Made by a program: the position numbers and the translations under genes
Source of the DNA: Gaiellasilicea sp963850995
GTDB taxonomy: Bacteria > Actinomycetota > Thermoleophilia > Gaiellales > Gaiellaceae
Reading direction: 5' to 3'
Assembly (NCBI GenBank): GCA_963850995.1
Contig: CAWKNQ010000004.1
Coordinates: forward strand, 186,001 to 250,000
DNA: 64,000 bases
Part shown: piece after piece, positions 51,121 to 57,566 of the stretch
Position numbering within the stretch: position 1 is the first letter of the stretch
How the letters are laid out: each line of letters opens with the position of its first letter
The notes under the pieces: model-generated
The model's database searches: none
Told to the model about the DNA's origin: nothing
What the model saw: the letters and a program-made list of their open reading frames with translations, nothing else

Positions 51121-52818
51121 TCAGCGGCGGGCGGATGTGTGTGCGGGCAGGTAGTAGCCCTCGACGTAGTCGATCACGGCCCGCTGCATCGAGAAACGCG
51201 GCGCCAGCTCCGCGATCGACGCCTTCATCATCTCGATCCAGCGGGCGCGCCGGTCGCGGTACGTCGGGACGACGTCACGCTCGAGCAGCCGGTAGAGCTG
51301 GCTCAGATCGGCCTCGTCGGAGACCCCGTCGATCGCCCAGCCGACCTCGGGCGAGTACCCCTCGGCCCACCAGCCGTCGAGCACGGAGAGGTTGAGGACG
51401 CCGTTCACCGCGGCCTTCATCCCGCTCGTCCCGGACGCCTCGAGCGGGCGGCGGGGCGTGTTCAGCCACACGTCGCAGCCGGGGACGATCGTGCGGGCGA
51501 GACCGATGTCGTAGTTCTCGAGGAAGACGATGCGGCCCTCGACACGCGGGTCGCGCGAGAGCTCGACGATCCGCTGCATCACGTCCTTCCCCGGATCGTC
51601 CGCCGGGTGAGCCTTGCCTGCGACGACGATCTGGACGGGAAGCGCCAGCAGCCGCTCGAGGTCCGAGTAGACGAGCCCGGCCCGCTTGTAGGTGGCGAAG
51701 CGGCGCGCGAAACCGATCGTGAGCCGGTCGGGGTCGAGCCCGGCCCGGCCGGCGAGGCGTGCCCTGCACGCCGAGTGGACGCGCCAAAGCGCGTCCGGGT
51801 CGAGCTCCCGCACTGCCGACCAGTTCGCCTCGTCGGGCGGCGCCTCGGGGCGAACGCCGGCGGAGCGGAGCAACTCGGCCAGGTCGGGATCGAGCCAGGT
51901 GCCGAGGTGGACACCGTTCGTGACGTGACCGATCGGCGTGTCCTCTCCGAGCTCGCCCCACATCTCGCGCGCCACGTCGCCGTGCAGGTCCGAGACGCCG
52001 TTCGCCTGTGCCGAGAGGCGGAGCGCGAGCGGCGTGAGGCCGAAGCCGCCCTCGTCGCCGAAGCGACCGAGGGCGAGCAGCTCCTCGGTCGCGAGGCCGG
52101 CTGCTCCGGCGAGCCCACCGACGTAGCGGGCGACGAGCTCCTCGCCGAAGACCTCGTTGCCCGCGGCGACGGGCGTGTGCGTGGTGAAGACGGACGAGCG
52201 GCGGACCTGCTCGAGCGCGTCGCCGATCTCCATCCCGCCCGCGACGAGCGCGCGTGCCCGCTCGATCTGGAGAAAAGCGGAATGACCCTCGTTGAGGTGG
52301 AAGACCGTGGGCTCGATCCCCAGCGCGGCCAGCGCGCGGACGCCGCCGACGCCGAGCAGGAGCTCCTGCCGGATCCGGTGCTCGCGGTCGCCGCTGTAGA
52401 GCGCGTCGGTGAGCCAGTCGACCTCGAGCAGGTAGAGCGGGACGGAACCGACGTCGCGGCGCCAGACGGCAGCCGTGATCGTCTCGTCCGCGAGCTCGAC
52501 CTCGACCGTGACCGGCTCGCGGGTGAGCCCGGCCGCTTCCGGGTCGACCGGCTGGTACGCCTCGGTCTGCCGGCCACGCTCGTCGAGCCCCTGCCTGAAG
52601 TAGCCGCCCCTGTAGAGCAGGCCGACGCCGACCAGCGGGACGCCGAGCTCGGCAGCCGCCTTCAGGTGGTCGCCGGCGAGCACGCCGAGCCCGCCGGAGT
52701 AGATCGGCAGCGCCTCGTCGACGCCGAACTCCATGCTGAAGTAAGCGACGAGCATGTCGTCGCCGCCTCGGTGGGCGCGTTGCCACCAGCCGACCGTGTC
52801 CGCGAGCGCGTGCGACAC
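51121..52818 (-). CDS. glgP: Alpha-glucan phosphorylase, short type
   Basis: 565 aa. ATG 52818 gives MSHALADTVGWWQR; an ATG at 52755 (MLVAYFSMEFGVDEALPIYS) would match the conserved family start. Blocks: YSGGLGVLAGDHLK, VFHLNEGHSAFL, TTHTPVAAGNEVF, GHVTNGVHLGTW, RFATYKRAGL and the PLP-lysine segment EASGTSGMKAAVNGVLN. This is the short GT35 alpha-glucan phosphorylase of thermophiles and actinobacteria, which releases glucose-1-phosphate from glycogen or maltodextrin with pyridoxal phosphate. It follows the dynamin gene's upstream end and is 10 bases from the dienelactone hydrolase stop. Confidence 0.9.
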   Translation of the reverse strand: MSHALADTVGWWQRAHRGGDDMLVAYFSMEFGVDEALPIYSGGLGVLAGDHLKAAAELGVPLVGVGLLYRGGYFRQGLDERGRQTEAYQPVDPEAAGLTREPVTVEVELADETITAAVWRRDVGSVPLYLLEVDWLTDALYSGDREHRIRQELLLGVGGVRALAALGIEPTVFHLNEGHSAFLQIERARALVAGGMEIGDALEQVRRSSVFTTHTPVAAGNEVFGEELVARYVGGLAGAAGLATEELLALGRFGDEGGFGLTPLALRLSAQANGVSDLHGDVAREMWGELGEDTPIGHVTNGVHLGTWLDPDLAELLRSAGVRPEAPPDEANWSAVRELDPDALWRVHSACRARLAGRAGLDPDRLTIGFARRFATYKRAGLVYSDLERLLALPVQIVVAGKAHPADDPGKDVMQRIVELSRDPRVEGRIVFLENYDIGLARTIVPGCDVWLNTPRRPLEASGTSGMKAAVNGVLNLSVLDGWWAEGYSPEVGWAIDGVSDEADLSQLYRLLERDVVPTYRDRRARWIEMMKASIAELAPRFSMQRAVIDYVEGYYLPAHTSARR

Positions 52819-52828
52819 GGCGCGCAGG

Positions 52829-53584
52829 TTAGCGCGAGTGCTGCTCGACGAAGGCCAGCACGCGCCCCCAGGCGTCCGCCGAGTCGTCGGCGAACTCCTC
52901 GAACTTGCGGTCGAAGAAGCTGTGCGGGGCGCCGTCGTAGACGACGACCTCGTGCTCGGCGCCGGCCGCCTCGAGCGCGCGCTCGAACTCGCGCACGGCC
53001 TCGACCGGGATGCCCTCGTCGGCGCCGCCCATCAGCCCGAGGATCGGGGCGTCGATCTCGGCGGCGCGCTCGGTCGGCCCCGGCGACCCGTCCCGGCCCG
53101 GCCCGGGCCGTCCGTAGAAGCCGATCGCTCCGGCGAGCCCGTGGCCGGAGGCGGCCGCGAGCCAGGAGTTCCTGCCGCCGAAGCAGAAGCCGACCGTGAA
53201 GACCGAGCTGCAGCCGGCATCGCGCAACCACGCGACCGCAGCGCCTGTGTCAGCCTGCACGCCCTCGGACGTCGTCTGCTGGACGTGCGGCATGTACTCG
53301 AACTCGTCGTCGCGCTTCTCGACGCCGGCGGTGCGGCCGAAGTAGTCGAGCGCGACCGCAGTGTGCCCGCGCTCGGCGAAGCGGAGCGCGAGCTCCTCGT
53401 AGAAGCGGTAGAGCCCGCGGACGTCGGGGAGGATCGCGATCCCCGCGCCGCTCGGCTCGTCGGGCGTCGCCGCGAACGCCGCGAACCGGTTGCCGTCGCC
53501 GGCCTCGAGCACGAGGTCGTCGTGGGAAACGGCCGCGCCCGAGATCGGGGGAATCGGAGGAAGCGAGTCACGGTCGAAGCACAT
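52829..53584 (-). CDS. Dienelactone hydrolase-family protein
   Basis: 251 aa from ATG 53584. The alpha/beta-hydrolase triad is complete: nucleophile Cys134 in VGFCFGGRNS, Asp189 in GLMGGADEGIP and His221 in GAPHSFFDR. The Cys nucleophile and short lid are hallmarks of carboxymethylenebutenolidase relatives, which open lactone rings; many members have other substrates. No cofactor or signal. It is the last chromosomal-backbone gene before the tRNA locus. It ends 10 bases ahead of glgP on the same strand. Confidence 0.88.
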   Translation of the reverse strand: MCFDRDSLPPIPPISGAAVSHDDLVLEAGDGNRFAAFAATPDEPSGAGIAILPDVRGLYRFYEELALRFAERGHTAVALDYFGRTAGVEKRDDEFEYMPHVQQTTSEGVQADTGAAVAWLRDAGCSSVFTVGFCFGGRNSWLAAASGHGLAGAIGFYGRPGPGRDGSPGPTERAAEIDAPILGLMGGADEGIPVEAVREFERALEAAGAEHEVVVYDGAPHSFFDRKFEEFADDSADAWGRVLAFVEQHSR

Positions 53585-53635
53585 CGCGTGGGGACGATAA
53601 CGCGGCTGCGACCGACGCTACGCTGGTTCCTGCCC

Positions 53636-53707
53636 GCCCCCGTAGCTCAGTGGATAGAGCAGCGGTTTCCTAAACCGCGTGCGGCCGTTCAATTCGGCCC
53701 GGGGGCA
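53636..53707 (+). tRNA. tRNA-Arg (anticodon CCT)
   Basis: 72-nt cloverleaf: acceptor GCCCCCG (53636-53642)/CGGGGGC (53700-53706), D-arm GCTC/GAGC, anticodon arm GCGGT-TTCCTAA-ACCGC (53662-53678) with anticodon CCT, T-arm GGCCG-TTCAATT-CGGCC (53683-53699), discriminator A. CCA is not encoded. It reads AGG arginine codons. Two further copies of its 3' half lie downstream (56373-56419, 60512-60553), so it is the integration target of mobile elements; its T-stem differs from theirs. Confidence 0.93.
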
Positions 53708-53722
53708 TCCTCAGTAGACGAA

Positions 53723-53754
53723 GCCGATTTTCCACGAATCACCCGCAAATCGGC
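53723..53754 (+). terminator. Hairpin behind tRNA-Arg
   Basis: GCCGATTT (53723-53730) and AAATCGGC (53747-53754) pair over 8 bp, followed by GCTTTTG. Intrinsic terminator-like, 16 bases past the tRNA. Confidence 0.65.
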
Positions 53755-53775
53755 GCTTTTGTCGACTCGACCGCG

Positions 53776-54093
53776 TTGTCCCGTTGGGAACCGCTCGTAT
53801 CCGTTTCAGACCCTATTACCAGGGTCTCGACAGGGTCTCGACAACTCGCCAGGGTCTCGGCAGGGTCTCAAGACCGCCGTCGGAGAGCGTCCCTCTTGGC
53901 CGTCCGCGATGACCGCTACGGAGGATGCACTCGTCGCGAACTTCGGGCCTGGCTCGTCAGGTCTGGCTTTGCCCGCCCGAACGGATCGCCCGACACGCTC
54001 GAGCTGACCAGGCGCGGCAGGGATCTGGTCGAGGCTGAACGTTCGCGGCTCGAGGGCGTCGGCCACGATCCGAGTCTAAGAGCGGGCCGGTGA
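53776..54093 (+). other. Region with repeats; weak open frame only
   Basis: The 480 bases from the tRNA to 54186 hold no gene I can defend. A 105-aa frame here ends with SPDTLELTRRGRDLVEAERSRLEG, which looks like the end of a winged-helix protein, but its first half is repeat-derived (GSRQLARVSAGSQDR). It may be a cut-down remnant of an element gene. Confidence 0.35.
53821..53869. repeat. Four AGGGTCTC repeats, left end of integrated element
   Basis: AGGGTCTC occurs at 53821-53828, 53832-53839, 53851-53858 and 53862-53869. The same octamer recurs at 56297-56304, with AGGGTCTG at 56308-56315, just inside the second tRNA-half copy. This matches arm-type recognition sites of a tyrosine integrase at both ends of one element. 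Confidence 0.62.
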
Positions 54094-54186
54094 AGGCGCG
54101 ACCTCCGTTTTCTTGGGTAGCTCGACGGGCCGGACACCCCGCCCCTGGGGGTGGCCCGAAGCCCGCGCTGATCCGACGTCGGGCAC

Positions 54187-54750
54187 TCAGCGCCTGGTCT
54201 CGTACCTGGTCAGCACCACGCCGTCGGGAAACGTCCGGGTCTCCACCAGGTTCAGGTTCACCCAGTTGTCCAGGGCCGTGAAGAACGGCGTGCCGCCGCC
54301 CACCAGGACCGGATGGGTGACGATCGCGTACTCGTCGATCAGCCCGGCCCGCATGGCCGCCGCGGCGAGTGTTGCACCGCCGATGTCCATGGGGCCGCCG
54401 TCGTCGGCCTTGAGCCTGGCGATCTCGGTGACCGCGTCGCCGGTGACCAGACGGGTGTTCCAGTCGACCGTGCTGGTCGTCGAGGAGAACACCACCTTCG
54501 GCATGTCCCGCCAGCGGCGGGCGAACTCGATCGCCGCCGGTGTGGCGCCCGGCTGCTGGTCGGCGGTCGGCCAGTGGGAGCTCATCGTCTCCCACAGCTT
54601 GCGCCCGTACAGCGCCAGGCCTGTCGCCCCCACCCGGTCGGACCACCACTGGAACAGTTCGTCGCTCGGCACGCTCCAGCCGAGGTCGTCGCCGGGCGCG
54701 GCGATGTAGCCGTCCAGGCTCAGGTTCATGCCGAAGGTCAGTTTCCGCAT
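54187..54750 (-). CDS. RibD C-terminal/DHFR-like reductase
   Basis: 187 aa from ATG 54750. The DHFR-fold marks: MRKLTFGMNLSLDGYIAAPG at the start, GLALYGRKLWETM (NADPH-loop region), VVFSSTTSTVDWNTRLVTG, DIGGATLAAAAMRAGLIDEY and HPVLVGGGTPFF. This is the widespread dihydrofolate reductase/RibD_C family of stand-alone proteins, often on mobile DNA, with no proven DHFR activity. First cargo gene of the tRNA island. The codon bias is a little less extreme than in backbone genes. Confidence 0.85.
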   Translation of the reverse strand: MRKLTFGMNLSLDGYIAAPGDDLGWSVPSDELFQWWSDRVGATGLALYGRKLWETMSSHWPTADQQPGATPAAIEFARRWRDMPKVVFSSTTSTVDWNTRLVTGDAVTEIARLKADDGGPMDIGGATLAAAAMRAGLIDEYAIVTHPVLVGGGTPFFTALDNWVNLNLVETRTFPDGVVLTRYETRR

Positions 54751-54943
54751 GGCGTCAGCCTCCCGTGAGTCGGATTCGGCGTACAGACGAGCACGGCGCG
54801 CAAAATCATCGGTCAGGCCCACCGAGGGCCAGTGATCAGTTGTCGTCCTCCTGCAGACCATTCTGCTGTCGCACAGTGCTCTACCCGCTCAGTCTGCCGA
54901 TGGCCTTTTGGCTCGCCACCCATCTCCGCCCAGTCGCCACCCG

Positions 54944-54965
54944 CGCCGCGCTGCGCAAAAACGGC
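54944..54965. repeat. 22-bp direct repeat, copy A
   Basis: CGCCGCGCTGCGCAAA then AACGGC; 21 of 22 bases match copies B (55557-55578) and C (56008-56029), same orientation. Lies 70 bases before the GNAT start. Confidence 0.75.
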
Positions 54966-55034
54966 GAAGCGGTGTCTTGCCTCGTCGTAGCGCTCGACGA
55001 CGCGTGCTGGATCAATCGCGCTAGCGTCCTCGGG

Positions 55035-55484
55035 GTGGCCGGTGTTCTGCGGGAAGTGGTCGACAGCGACCTCGACGCGTTCTTCGAGCACCAGCGCGAG
55101 CCCGAGGCGAACCGGATAGCGGCCTTCCCGGCCCGCGACCGCGAGGCCTTCGACGCGCACTGGCGGCGGCTCCTTGCCGACGACTCGCTGACGAAGAAGA
55201 CGATCGTCTACGAGGGCGAGGTGGCCGGCAACGTCGGGTGCTGGGAGCAGGAGGGGCGGCGTCTCGTCGGCTACTGGATCGGACGGGAGTTCTGGGGCAA
55301 GGGCCTTGCGACACGTGCGCTTCAGGAGCTCACCGGCGAGGTGACCCAGCGACCGCTGCACGCGTGGGTCGCGACGAGCAACGTCGCCTCGATCCGCGTG
55401 CTCGAGAAGTGCGGGTTCGTCCGCGTCGGCTCGCAAAAGAACGACGTCGAAGAGCTGCTCTTCGAGCTACGCGACAGCCTCTAG
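55035..55484 (+). CDS. GNAT-family N-acetyltransferase
   Basis: 149 aa from GTG 55035, the first start that gives family-like sequence (VLREVVDSDLDAFFEHQREP). The acetyl-CoA loop is LVGYWIGREFWGKGLATRAL (about 76-95), then LHAWVATSNVASIRVLEKCGFV with the motif B helix and FVRVG. RimJ/L-like; the acceptor is unknown (peptide N-terminus, antibiotic or polyamine). It lies between 22-bp repeat copies A and B, opposite in strand to its two neighbours. Confidence 0.85.
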   Translation: MAGVLREVVDSDLDAFFEHQREPEANRIAAFPARDREAFDAHWRRLLADDSLTKKTIVYEGEVAGNVGCWEQEGRRLVGYWIGREFWGKGLATRALQELTGEVTQRPLHAWVATSNVASIRVLEKCGFVRVGSQKNDVEELLFELRDSL

Positions 55485-55556
55485 CGGTCGCAACCCGACA
55501 CGGCGGCGCGCCGGGTCCGATGCCACCGCGATGCCACCGGACCTCTGGACACCCCG

Positions 55557-55578
55557 CGCCGCGCTGCGCAAACACGGC
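55557..55578. repeat. 22-bp direct repeat, copy B
   Basis: CGCCGCGCTGCGCAAA then CACGGC, identical to copy C. Its last base is the final base of the SnoaL-like gene's stop codon. Just upstream (55519-55538) GATGCCACCG is repeated with a 2-base gap. Confidence 0.75.
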
Positions 55579-55967
55579 TAGCGAACTGGCGGGGCGAGCT
55601 CGATCCCGAGCTGCTTGATCCGCGCCAAGTTGTCCTCGACTCCGACAGCGTTCGCGAGCTTGCCGTTCTTCACCTGGAAGACGTAGACCTCGTTGACGTT
55701 CTCGAAGCGTCGTCCGGTTGCCGGTATCCCGAGCCACTCGCCGAGGTGGGTGCCCGAGCAGCGGAAGTGCGCGACGACCGTGTCGCCCTCCTCGACCAGG
55801 TTGACGATCTCCATCGTGAAATCAGGGAAGGCACCGCGGAAGGGGCTGATCCAGCGCCGCGCTGCTTCCGCGAACTCGCCCTCAGCAACCTCATCGAGGA
55901 TGGCTGTGCTGCGCCGGTTCACGCCCTCTTCGACCAGGCGGCGCACGAGCTGCTTGTTGTCGGCCAT
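55578..55967 (-). CDS. SnoaL-like ester cyclase/polyketide cyclase-family protein
   Basis: 129 aa from ATG 55967. Features of the SnoaL/NTF2 fold: MADNKQLVRRLVEEGVNRRS, then AARRWISPFRGAFPDFTMEI (the xFPD segment), VEEGDTVVAHFRCSGTHLGEWLGIPATGR and the C-terminal strand VYVFQVKNGKLANAVG. Predicted ester cyclases of this group are common and mostly uncharacterised. The gene is exactly bounded by two identical 22-bp repeats (B and C), like a gene cassette. Second part of the integrated island. Confidence 0.85.
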   Translation of the reverse strand: MADNKQLVRRLVEEGVNRRSTAILDEVAEGEFAEAARRWISPFRGAFPDFTMEIVNLVEEGDTVVAHFRCSGTHLGEWLGIPATGRRFENVNEVYVFQVKNGKLANAVGVEDNLARIKQLGIELAPPVR

Positions 55968-56007
55968 GCGGCCAACGGTATCGGCATGCACAGCGCTGAG
56001 GCCGGGG

Positions 56008-56029
56008 CGCCGCGCTGCGCAAACACGGC
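56008..56029. repeat. 22-bp direct repeat, copy C
   Basis: Identical to copy B. Lies 41 bases upstream of the SnoaL-like gene start. Confidence 0.75.
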
Positions 56030-56372
56030 GTCGCAGGCAGGTCTGTTGCCAGGTTGGGCGAAATCCCGAGGTACCACCGAGGTACGCACCGCACGCGCAA
56101 ACGCGGTCTTCCCCGTCACGCATGGGCACGACCGGGAAACCGCCGTTTCTGGCTCAACCACGCGGGTTTGCGCGCAACCAAGCGGGTTTGCAGGCTGTCC
56201 AGCTTGCACCGCCTAAAGGCCCATACGGGATTCGAACCTGAGGTGACCTCTACACACGGAAACCCGTCTCGCTTTCGGGATAACGGGACTCAGGTCAGGG
56301 TCTCCTCAGGGTCTGCGTGCGTCTCGGCACGGCCAAAAGACGCCGCTTAGCAGGGGTTTCTAGATGCGCACA
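56030..56372. other. Non-coding right end of element 1
   Basis: No gene visible. It contains ACCACCGAGGTACG-type repeats (56072-56093), a degenerate T-arm-like stretch on the minus strand (56220-56246, around GGTTCGAATCC), and the integrase-arm-like octamers at 56297-56304 and 56308-56315. Confidence 0.5.
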
Positions 56373-56419
56373 AGCGGTTTCCTAAACCGCGTGCACAGGT
56401 TCAATTCCTGTCGGGGGCA
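56373..56419 (+). repeat. Second copy of tRNA-Arg 3' half (att site)
   Basis: The anticodon arm GCGGT-TTCCTAA-ACCGC (56374-56390), T-arm ACAGG-TTCAATT-CCTGT (56395-56411) and acceptor CGGGGGC (56412-56418) plus A are present without a 5' half. From the loop to the end (41 bases) it is identical to the third copy at 60513-60553. The T-stem differs from the intact tRNA but is perfectly paired, so it is a displaced real tRNA end. Confidence 0.85.
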
Positions 56420-56430
56420 CTCGCGTGTGA

Positions 56431-56454
56431 CCTGCAAAAAGGCCCGTTTGCAGG
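56431..56454 (+). terminator. Hairpin behind second tRNA-half copy
   Basis: CCTGCAAA (56431-56438) pairs with TTTGCAGG (56447-56454), loop AAGGCCCG, 12 bases past the tRNA end; 56455-56713 holds nothing recognisable. Confidence 0.55.
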
Positions 56455-56713
56455 AAGTCGCGCACGGGCAGCGCCTCTCAAGCGAGGACGGCGGCGAGTC
56501 CTCCGACCTGACGTCGTCGACCAAGTCCGAGCCGAGCGTGCTGCCGGACGGACGCTGCGCCAGATCGCGACTGATCTCAACGAGCGGACAGTCCCCGACT
56601 GCCCACGGCGGCGCACAGTGGTGGCCGTCGACGGTACGTGCAGTCCTCGCCTCCGCGACGGGCCGGCGGACTGCTGGGCCCGCCGGCGCGTCGCAGAACG
56701 GCTCATCGACCGG

Positions 56714-57232
56714 CTAGCAGCCCGGGTCGTTCGCCGGAATGAGCAGCGATCCGGCTGCCGGTGCGTCGAAGAACGTCGCCACGAGAACCGTCACCCCGGG
56801 TCCGGGGTTGTAGGCGGAGTGGACGTGCCCCTGGCCCGGGTCGACGAACGCCTCGCCGGCGGCGTACGTCGTCTCGCCGCAGTCGTCCGCGTGGACGTAC
56901 GTCAGGGCGCCGGAGACCATGTTCACGACCACGGGCCCGGCGTGCGTATGCCATGGAAACGACGACCCGGCCTGGAGCGTGAACCGCACCACGGCGGTGC
57001 TCGACGGGTCGTCGACGTCGACGACGGTGGTGGCGCCGCCGGGCTCCTTTAGCCTGAGCTTCAGGTGGACGTCGTCGGGGAAGACGGCTCGGCCGGTCAG
57101 CGGCTCCGGGGCCGGCGGCGGCGGCGGATCCTGTGCTCTCGCGACACCGACCGCCGCAGCGGCCGCGAGGATGAGGATTCCCGCGCCGACCACAAGTGGC
57201 GTCTTCCTCCTCGGAGTGCTCTCGTCGAACAT
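56714..57232 (-). CDS. Exported cupin-domain protein
   Basis: 172 aa from ATG 57232. N-terminal signal/anchor (about 13-33, PLVVGAGILILAAAAAVGVA), a Pro-rich spacer (DPPPPPAPEP), then a cupin: FPWHTHAGPVVVNMVSGALTY (H-x-H metal site) and GEAFVDPGQGHVHSAYN (later His). A single beta-barrel outside the membrane, activity unknown. It follows the DUF4242-like gene by 3 bases on the same strand, so they are one unit. First cargo gene of the second interval. Confidence 0.8.
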   Translation of the reverse strand: MFDESTPRRKTPLVVGAGILILAAAAAVGVARAQDPPPPPAPEPLTGRAVFPDDVHLKLRLKEPGGATTVVDVDDPSSTAVVRFTLQAGSSFPWHTHAGPVVVNMVSGALTYVHADDCGETTYAAGEAFVDPGQGHVHSAYNPGPGVTVLVATFFDAPAAGSLLIPANDPGC

Positions 57233-57235
57233 GGT

Positions 57236-57502
57236 CTACTCCTCTCTCGACGAGACGGCCTCGACGACCCGCAGAGGCTCCAGGCCGGCGCGCTGCGCGA
57301 CCAGCACAGCGACCGTGCTCGAGGGAGCCTCGAAGGTGAAGAAGCAGAGCTCGTCCTCGGGGACGTGTGTGGAACCCTCGAAGCGGACGCGCGTCCCGTT
57401 TCGCGTCAGCTCCTCCGCGCTCGAGAGCGCCCGTCGTTCACGTGCCGTCCTCTCCCCGGCGCTGCCACGGGCGAGGAACGTCTCGACGAGGTAGCTCGGC
57501 AC
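57236..57502 (-). CDS. Small DUF4242-like alpha/beta protein
   Basis: 88 aa from GTG 57502. MPSYLVETFLARGSAGE opens a ferredoxin-like fold, followed by VRFEGSTHVPEDELCFFTFEAPSS and a final VVEAVS strand, a pattern of small DUF4242/EthD-like proteins. No catalytic residues can be assigned. Coupled with the exported cupin; it is 64 bases downstream of the large LuxR gene on the same strand, so it could be controlled by it. Confidence 0.68.
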   Translation of the reverse strand: MPSYLVETFLARGSAGERTARERRALSSAEELTRNGTRVRFEGSTHVPEDELCFFTFEAPSSTVAVLVAQRAGLEPLRVVEAVSSREE

Positions 57503-57566
57503 GCAGCCGACGCTACGGCGCGCTCAGCCCGTTGAAATCGTGAGAACCCCGGAACTTTGGTAGCGC

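Noticed and set aside
54944..56029. 22-bp repeats as integron attC sites
   Set aside because: No RYYYAAC/GTTRRRY core pair or foldable attC-like symmetry, genes point in opposite directions, and no integrase IntI is present.
56220..56246. Possible minus-strand tRNA fragment with a GGTTCGAATCC T-loop
   Set aside because: The T-stem pairs at only three of five positions and no other tRNA arm is found; at most a worn remnant or chance.
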